64,000 nucleotides of DNA from Penelope pileata (Eukaryota > Chordata > Aves > Galliformes > Cracidae), in contig WBMW01005746.1 in the NCBI GenBank assembly GCA_013396635.1, positions 1,224,419-1,288,418 of the forward strand, in the 5' to 3' direction. Positions 57,700 through 64,000 of this stretch are shown piece after piece. Both the position numbers and the translations under genes were made by a program. The notes under the pieces are model-generated. The model was given only the letters and a program-made list of their open reading frames with translations, was not told where the DNA came from and did no database searches. Within the stretch, counting starts at the first letter, position 1, and the number at the start of each line of letters is the position of its first letter.

Positions 57700-60600
57700 T
57701 GCCTCAATGTTGGCCTGTTAAAATACGATGTAGCTCAATGCTGCCCAGAATATTTAGGAGCAATAGAAGGAATCTGAAAGTTTCACAAGCTCTTTTCACC
57801 TCTGAAAGGTAGTTGAGTAGCCTATGCAGTATGACACTAATTTTGGTTTTTTTACTAGATGTTTCATTTTGATCACCTTAAACTTCTTACCTTTCCCAAG
57901 GCAAAATACCCTGTTCTCTAGCTGCAACAAAAACTTGACCAGAAACATTCGAGCTGTTAATGATCTGTAGTCAGGAAAGCTTGTTAATAGGAACCATCTT
58001 ATAATATGCTGTAAATAATACATCTGAACACTAGCTCAATCAAGTATAAAAATATTTGAGAGCTGCAAATGGGATCCTTGTAGTGAAAATGATAAAATAC
58101 GTGTATTGGTTTTGTAAATGAGGATGCATAGCTGACCACTTTTGCGTTCCTTACGTAGTTTGTAACAATATAAGCTTCAGATAAGCTGTGTTACAAGTCT
58201 TTAGCAATGAAGTTTTTGGTGTGGCGTTGACTTTATGCAATGGACAGATTGCATAATAAGTTGGATTTAGGAAAGACACCTATCGTCTTTATTTATTTTT
58301 AATGTTGATCAGATGTCTACATATACATCACATAGACAGTATGGGCTGCCTTACATCTAGCTGAATAACTGAATTTCTGAGTCCTGTTAATTTTGTTTAG
58401 AAAGGTCCTGGTATGTTAAGAATTGTGCTTAAGATATCCAGAGGCTAAGCTATCTCTTAGCATTTATCCAGTCCAAAACAAGACAAATTCATGTAGAAAT
58501 ACAGGTTGACTGTAGGATTTTTCACCTATGTTTTTTTATGTGGTCTTTCCCTTCTTCCTTTGAAATGCTTTATACTACACTATTTCTCAGGAAACTGAGC
58601 AAGTGTTATAGAGTTGCTTGCTTTTCTCCCCTTTACCTCCTTTATAGGGAAAGATACAGAAGAGGGTTAAACTTGCTCCTAACTTTGCTACTATGTTTCT
58701 CAAGTAAAGAAGACTCCATGAGCCTCACTCAGGCACCTATGCTATCTCTTCTGAAGCCTGCTTTCCTTATGGTTTCAGCTGCTCTTAAGATCTATGTGCA
58801 CATATCTGTCAAAACTCTTAGAAATATTCATCAAGTGTATCTTCTGTGTTGCTGATTAGGAGTGGGCACTGTTTGCCAATGTTCCTTAATATAGTTGCTG
58901 CTAAGCCATAGCTGTTCTTCTGTTCTAGTCACTGTCTTTTGTCTTTTCTCTGTTCTCATTACATTTCTCCTTCTTTCTCTCTTAGTTTGTGGCTCCTTCT
59001 TCATGTTTCTTCTGCAGCAGCATGTTTGTGTTGAATTTTGGCTCCTTGAGACAAGTGACACGAGCTCTTGAAGGATAACCAAACTGCTTGCCTGGGCCTT
59101 CTGATCTGTAAGAGTGAGCTGGTCTTGCATTGGCTGGATTAAGGCAGCAGATGTGGAAGGTGAGTGTCTTTAGGAATCAACCCGTTACCTCATCTTCAAT
59201 TACAAGACTTCATTCAGTACCTACAGCAATGTAGCCATCCGTCATTGCTCTTCTGTTTGCTACAGCCCTTGCAGATTAGAAAAACATAACGTGAAAAACA
59301 TTACCTCTCATACCCTTGACTGTGTGATGTCCCAGCTAAGTGGTGGACACCAGACTTTTTAATATTGGTGATCAGTTGGGAAGAGCTGGGACCCGCAGGA
59401 TGGTCAATAGTACTTACTGAGTTTTGGAGAATGTCAGGGTGTTTTCTGGAAGGGTAGAGAAATATTGCAAATGTCTGATTGGTGTTTGTGGGATGTTCTA
59501 TTTAAAACTAGATCTCTTAGGCATAAGCTATAATGGGAAACAAGGCTGTAAATTGTGTCCATTGCCCTTTTGTGGGGGAGAAATGCTGAAGGTATAAACA
59601 TGTTTATAGGCAACGAGGGATGTTTTAATCCTGCTGCTGCTCCAGAATGGTATGTTCACACTGCAAAAGAAGAGAATTACTGAGCGCTCTGCTGTTGCAG
59701 AGCATAGCATGAGTATACCTAGATTGTGCAACTGGGGTGGAAAGAGGAAAAACATGGAAGAAACTGAGAGGAGGTGGAGAGAGCAAAAAACTGGATGGCA
59801 GCGTGGTTAAAGCATGCAGAGGCACTTGTGGCCCTTGATTTAAGGGAATGTAAGGAAGGAGATGCTGGATCCAGTAGCTGATAATGCAGCTGAACACAAG
59901 AGGGCTACAATAACACATTCATTCTTCATAGAAATAAAATTCTAGGTAGAGGCTTATTAATGCCTATCTACCTTGTGGTGTGCTCCAAGTTTTATACAGC
60001 TGGAAAATGGGCTAAAATGCTACTTAATGCCCTTTTAAGTCCTTGTGTACACCTATCACTTCATTACAGGCTGTAACAATTTGAGATTGCTATTTTTAAT
60101 ACTTTTTTAATACCTTAAACTACTTAAATACTGAACACGCTATTGTGGCTGATAGGGTGCCAAAATCTGTGGCACAGATAAATCATTCTGTATGTTCTCT
60201 AGGGATATTAGTGTTTTTTTCTGCAGTTAAATTATGGGAAATCCAGATCTTGTGAGCAAATGAGGAAAAGAGAACATATGAAAAGGAGGGGAAAATTGTC
60301 TGGAAAAGTACAAACCACTGCTTGGAAACACAAGCAAGTGTTAAATTGCTTATTTATTGATCCAAAATGCAATTAAAAGCTACCTCCTGCAGCTGAATTT
60401 AGATTGGGCTTTTAATTTTTTTTCTTTTCTCTATGGATCTAGTATCAAGCAGGAAGAAACCTTCACAGCAGGTCTTGTGGAAAGTCACTAAGTGGAGTGT
60501 TCATCAGCCTGAACTCCTTGGTTCACAGAGGGCTGCTTACCTGAAGTAGTTTGTGGCTTTGTGTGCCTGACAAAAGCTCAGTTTAGGTGCAGAAAAAGTG

Positions 60601-63600
60601 AGGCTGAGGAGTGTGCTGGCTAGATTTGGTGTAAATGGTTAATGTTCTGCTTCATTTGTTGTGGTATTTGATGTCAGGAAAAAGGATGGTTTGGTTTGGT
60701 TTAGTTTTGTTTCCCGCAAAAGGAAATTTTGCAGGATTTTAGAAGGAAATGAGAATGTCATACTTTGTACTCTTCCTAATATAAAGTATGTTGCAGGTCT
60801 AGGACTTCATCAGTCCAGCACATCTGACTTCAGTAGCAATTACTTATTTTCAAATAAATAACGTCCTGACTCACTAAAACTTGCACCTAGGAGCTAGAAA
60901 AGGCCTTACCAGCAGCTCTATGTGCACAAGACTCACTGAAGCCACTGTAATTTCATCTGAAAATGTTCTGCTTCTGAACGTGGTAGGCTGCTGGAAGAGT
61001 GCAATGTAAGCTAAGAGAACGCAACACCCAGCAGCAGTGTTTAAAAAAACAAATTTAAAAAAAAAAAAAAAACCACCAAACCTGTTTGCCTTGTCAAATG
61101 GCCTTAAGAAAGGAATATGAGCATTTTCCTCCAGGCAGAGACAGAAGCCAGAAAAGAAAGATCTCAAAGTCTTTTGCAGCCTATTTTGAGTTAGAGGAAT
61201 AAATTTGCATTTCTTTGCAAGCTTTTGTGTTCAGACGAATTAACTGGGCCTAAGGGAAGAACCCTGAGGAATCTGTGGTATGGCGTTTTTCTGGCTTAAG
61301 GTCACCCCCACCAGTGCAGCTGGCACAACCCTGTGCCACAGCTGTCACTCCCATTGCTTTGCAACACTGATAATCATCAGTAGTTGCTACTTGGGAAGTT
61401 TGAGCCATCTTTATCAAAAAATTACTCAGGCATACAGTGCTAGTGGCGGGAAGCAAAGGGGAGGGGCAGAATTACAACTCTCCTAGTTAGTCTGTCATTA
61501 AGTACAGCCTGGCTTTCTGCTCTGGAAAGCATCTAATTTAGGCATGCTGGTATATATGCAGCCTTGTTTCTGTAGGGCAGCAAAATTTGTCTCTTTGCTA
61601 ACCTGCAAGGTGGGCCAAATGTGTTGAAGTTGGCCATTAACATGCACTGTATGCATGATGCGTTTGCTGTTGTTTTATTTCATGTACTTGAGAAGCACAA
61701 AAGCAGCAGGCTAGATCTCCTGAGTTCATAGACCTATTTAGGTTAGGTCTCCGCTTAGAAAAGTAAGATTATTGGGAAAAGATTAAGCAAAAAGTAAATT
61801 ACTGACCATCACTGGAGTAAATTACGTAGCTTGGTAGGATGTGGGTTGCAGAAGAGTTGTTTTCATGAAACTTGTTTTTTTCTGGGAGATGGGGAGTGAG
61901 CAGGAAATACATGTTCAGTTCTTCATTTCTAATTTATTTTGGAGGTGAAAATATTGATACCTGCAGCTCCAGTACAACTGCACTGTGGTGTCCACATTCT
62001 TGCATGTTAGGCAAATCCAGCTCCTAGTGCACGCACCTGACATGCCAGCTGGCCTTGAGATCTGCGAGTACACCGCGGTGTCTATGAGTATTCCCTGTTC
62101 AGCAGCAGTGAGGAACATCTGGGTTTTGACTGCAGAGCCAGCTCTCTGTTGTTCTGCATAGGCCACAGCAGGGAGAGCTGGGGGCTGAGACAGAAGCATG
62201 ATTCTGTGGTTGTGGGGAAACAACTTGGGGATGGCAGTATGCCTGCCTTTCAGCGTGGCAGTTTTTGTAGTCTGTTAACTCATCCCAGCTGCCTTTCAGA
62301 GAATCTAGGAACAGGTTTTGGTCTGCTTTGTCAGATGCTGATAGCAACGAGCGTGTGTTGGGCAGGCTTAGTGATGGAAAGAGAGTGCCCCAGCAGAAGC
62401 AGTGCAGCTGGTGCTGTGTGGTGTGGTGTGTGCTGCACCACAGCTGTGCTGTAAAAGCGGAGCGTTTTTGTGTGGTCTGTTGGTAGTGCTGCCTTATACA
62501 CCCAAGGCATGTTCTCAGGAAGTGACGGAGGCCAGAGGTGGGCAAGTGAATGAGGCCTCAGTGAGGTCTGCAGGGAGCTGGGACTCGCGCTTCTTGTGCT
62601 GTGCTCTCCAGAAGTGAAACCAGAGCACTTGGCAGCCAGCAGCAACCAAGCACAGTGCTCATCATGCTGTGGGGTTAGAATATAGAGAAAAGAGAACCAA
62701 GCAAACAGAATTTGAGGTTTCTGTGAATGTTTCTAGACCAAATCATAGCTTATGGAGGGCAGAGGTTATGCATGCTGAGGGAAATGAGGAAATTACCTCC
62801 ACAACTGTAAATGAGCATAAGGTCCATATCCCTGCATGCACACCCATACCGACACGTATTCTTTACAATTAAGAGCATGTGGTCAGACGGGTGACTTAGG
62901 CATAAGCTGACACATTGGTGTATGCCTCGGAACTTGCCTCTGTGATAGTGTTTTCGCATGGTAAAATCAGGGTTTTTGTACTTTTTCGTTGTTCCTTTGG
63001 CATCCTCCTCCTAGCTCAGCCTCTGTTGGTTATAAAGCTTAGTTCTTCCCTCCTTTCCCTTTAAAAAGCACAGATTCTTCCATTTTTGCAGAGAAAACTA
63101 GAAACATTTCTGACACTTAAGAGTAGGACAGCCTCCCTTGTCCCTCTGCTCTTGCAATCACATGTTGCTAACTGTGAATGCATTTCACCCCATTGCTGTC
63201 TCCACTGAACGCGCAGTTGCTTTTGTCCGAAGAACAAAAGCTTTGTTCCCCCAGTGGCAGCCCCTGACTCCAGCACTCCCCAGAGTCCCTCAGCTCCTTC
63301 AGATTTCCCTGTCCTGCCAGTGACTTGGATGCATCCAGCACTGCATGTGAGGGCAGGGCTCTCCCTGGAGCAGACAAAGGCCATATCCTGAATCCAGACC
63401 CACCGCACATGGCCAGATGCACATTGTGCTCTGGGAAACGTCTCCCCTGGCTACGAATGTGGGAGTTCAACATCCTAGCTCTTCCCTTTTTATATGTTTG
63501 TGGTAGTTTGCATCTGGATCAAGCTCTGAGTAAGCACTTGAAAAGCCTCAGGCCTGGATTTAGAGCTTTTGCTTCAGATGCTGAGTCTGTGGAAGTTGCG

Positions 63601-63880
63601 TGTTCTTTTGGCAGCAGCTACTTACCAGCAAATCCCTGCCAGAGGTTACAGGGATTTGCTGCTCTGCTGGCCGAGCTGTTGGCATCTTGCTCTCATGCAG
63701 CTCAGGCTAGAAGAACAGGTTAGCCAAGCACATCCATTTGAGGTTTTTAACCCATCTGCATTCCCTTTGGATGGCAACAGGCCCCAGTTACCGTGCCTGT
63801 GGCTCTGCAGGAGCTATGGATGCTGGGGGTGATTAGCTAGAGCCACACAGCTGGGATACCAAGTGCGTTTTTTCCCACCT
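57700..63880. other. Downstream intergenic region, no gene seen
   Basis: No frame on either strand resembles a known protein, and no LINE or LTR was recognised. It contains a small hairpin at 59,945-59,972, an extra AATAAA at 59,933 and an A16 run at 61,057-61,072. Unseen short exons or enhancers cannot be excluded. Confidence 0.6.
61057..61072. repeat. A16 homopolymer run
   Basis: Sixteen A in a row, preceded by AAAAAAACAAATTT. No retroposon body was recognised upstream. Confidence 0.85.
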
Positions 63881-64000
63881 TTCTGGCCTCGCCGCGGTGA
63901 GGTTGGCGCTGCCGCGGGGCACACGGGGCGGTGGCAGGGCCTCTGCAGCCGCTCCCTGCCCTCAGCACCCCGGGCTGCCCGCGGACAGGAGCAGCCGTGC
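63880..64000. promoter_or_regulatory. Left edge of a CpG-rich region, possible promoter of the next gene
   Basis: Composition turns abruptly G+C- and CpG-rich (CTCGCCGCGG, GCTGCCGCGGGGC, GGGCTGCCCGCGGAC) and continues to the window end. By mammalian synteny AP1S3 would follow WDFY1 in this direction. No coding exon is visible before the cut, so the gene assignment is inference only. Confidence 0.45.

Noticed and set aside
62099..62645. Overlapping open frames on both strands, 100-148 residues
   Set aside because: No family resemblance, no plausible splice context, and equal length on opposite strands suggests chance.
1..64000. tRNA, rRNA, CRISPR arrays and bacterial-type operons
   Set aside because: Nothing on reading either strand suggested them, and the window is clearly vertebrate nuclear DNA.

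Overview
This is vertebrate nuclear DNA, almost certainly from a bird. Supporting signs are spliced genes with short-to-medium introns, low repeat content, three CR1 (chicken repeat 1) LINE fragments and one bird-type retroviral solo LTR. Exon-by-exon reading gives two complete protein-coding genes, both on the + strand, which match vertebrate SERPINE2 and WDFY1. These two are neighbours on human chromosome 2q36. The species cannot be fixed from the sequence alone; a galliform such as chicken would fit.

Layout. 1-1,560: upstream DNA without a recognisable gene. 1,560-2,060: CpG island holding the SERPINE2 promoter (GC boxes, TATA box at 1,690) and a non-coding first exon ending at 1,765. 1,766-15,728: a 14-kb first intron with two CR1 remnants. 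15,729-25,341: the eight coding exons of SERPINE2, giving a 395-residue secreted serpin (glia-derived nexin, protease nexin-1) with an intact Arg-Ser reactive site. 25,342 to about 25,975: 3' UTR with one clear poly(A) signal. 26,000-30,650: intergenic; mammalian synteny would put MRPL44 here, but I see no trace of it. 30,680-31,420: CpG island promoter of WDFY1. 31,056-54,247: twelve coding exons of WDFY1, giving 410 residues with WD40 repeats and a FYVE zinc finger. 54,248 to about 57,700: probable 3' UTR with several poly(A) signals. 57,700-63,880: no gene seen. 63,880-64,000: the sequence turns CpG-rich at the right edge, possibly the promoter of the next gene (AP1S3 by synteny).

The two genes are not known to act together. 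SERPINE2 is an extracellular inhibitor of thrombin, urokinase and related proteases. WDFY1 is a cytosolic protein that binds PI3P on early endosomes and has been linked to TLR3/TLR4 signalling.

The most interesting points are: a textbook U12-type (minor spliceosome) intron in WDFY1, with 5' site GTATCCTTTT at 41,897 and branch site TTCCTTGAC at 44,396; a solo LTR with a perfect 5-bp target duplication in WDFY1 intron 9; an old hAT-like element with 16-bp inverted termini in SERPINE2 intron 2; the apparent absence of MRPL44; and loss of the tandem splice acceptor that makes two PN-1 isoforms in human. I found no operon, CRISPR array, RNA gene or wholly new biological system.
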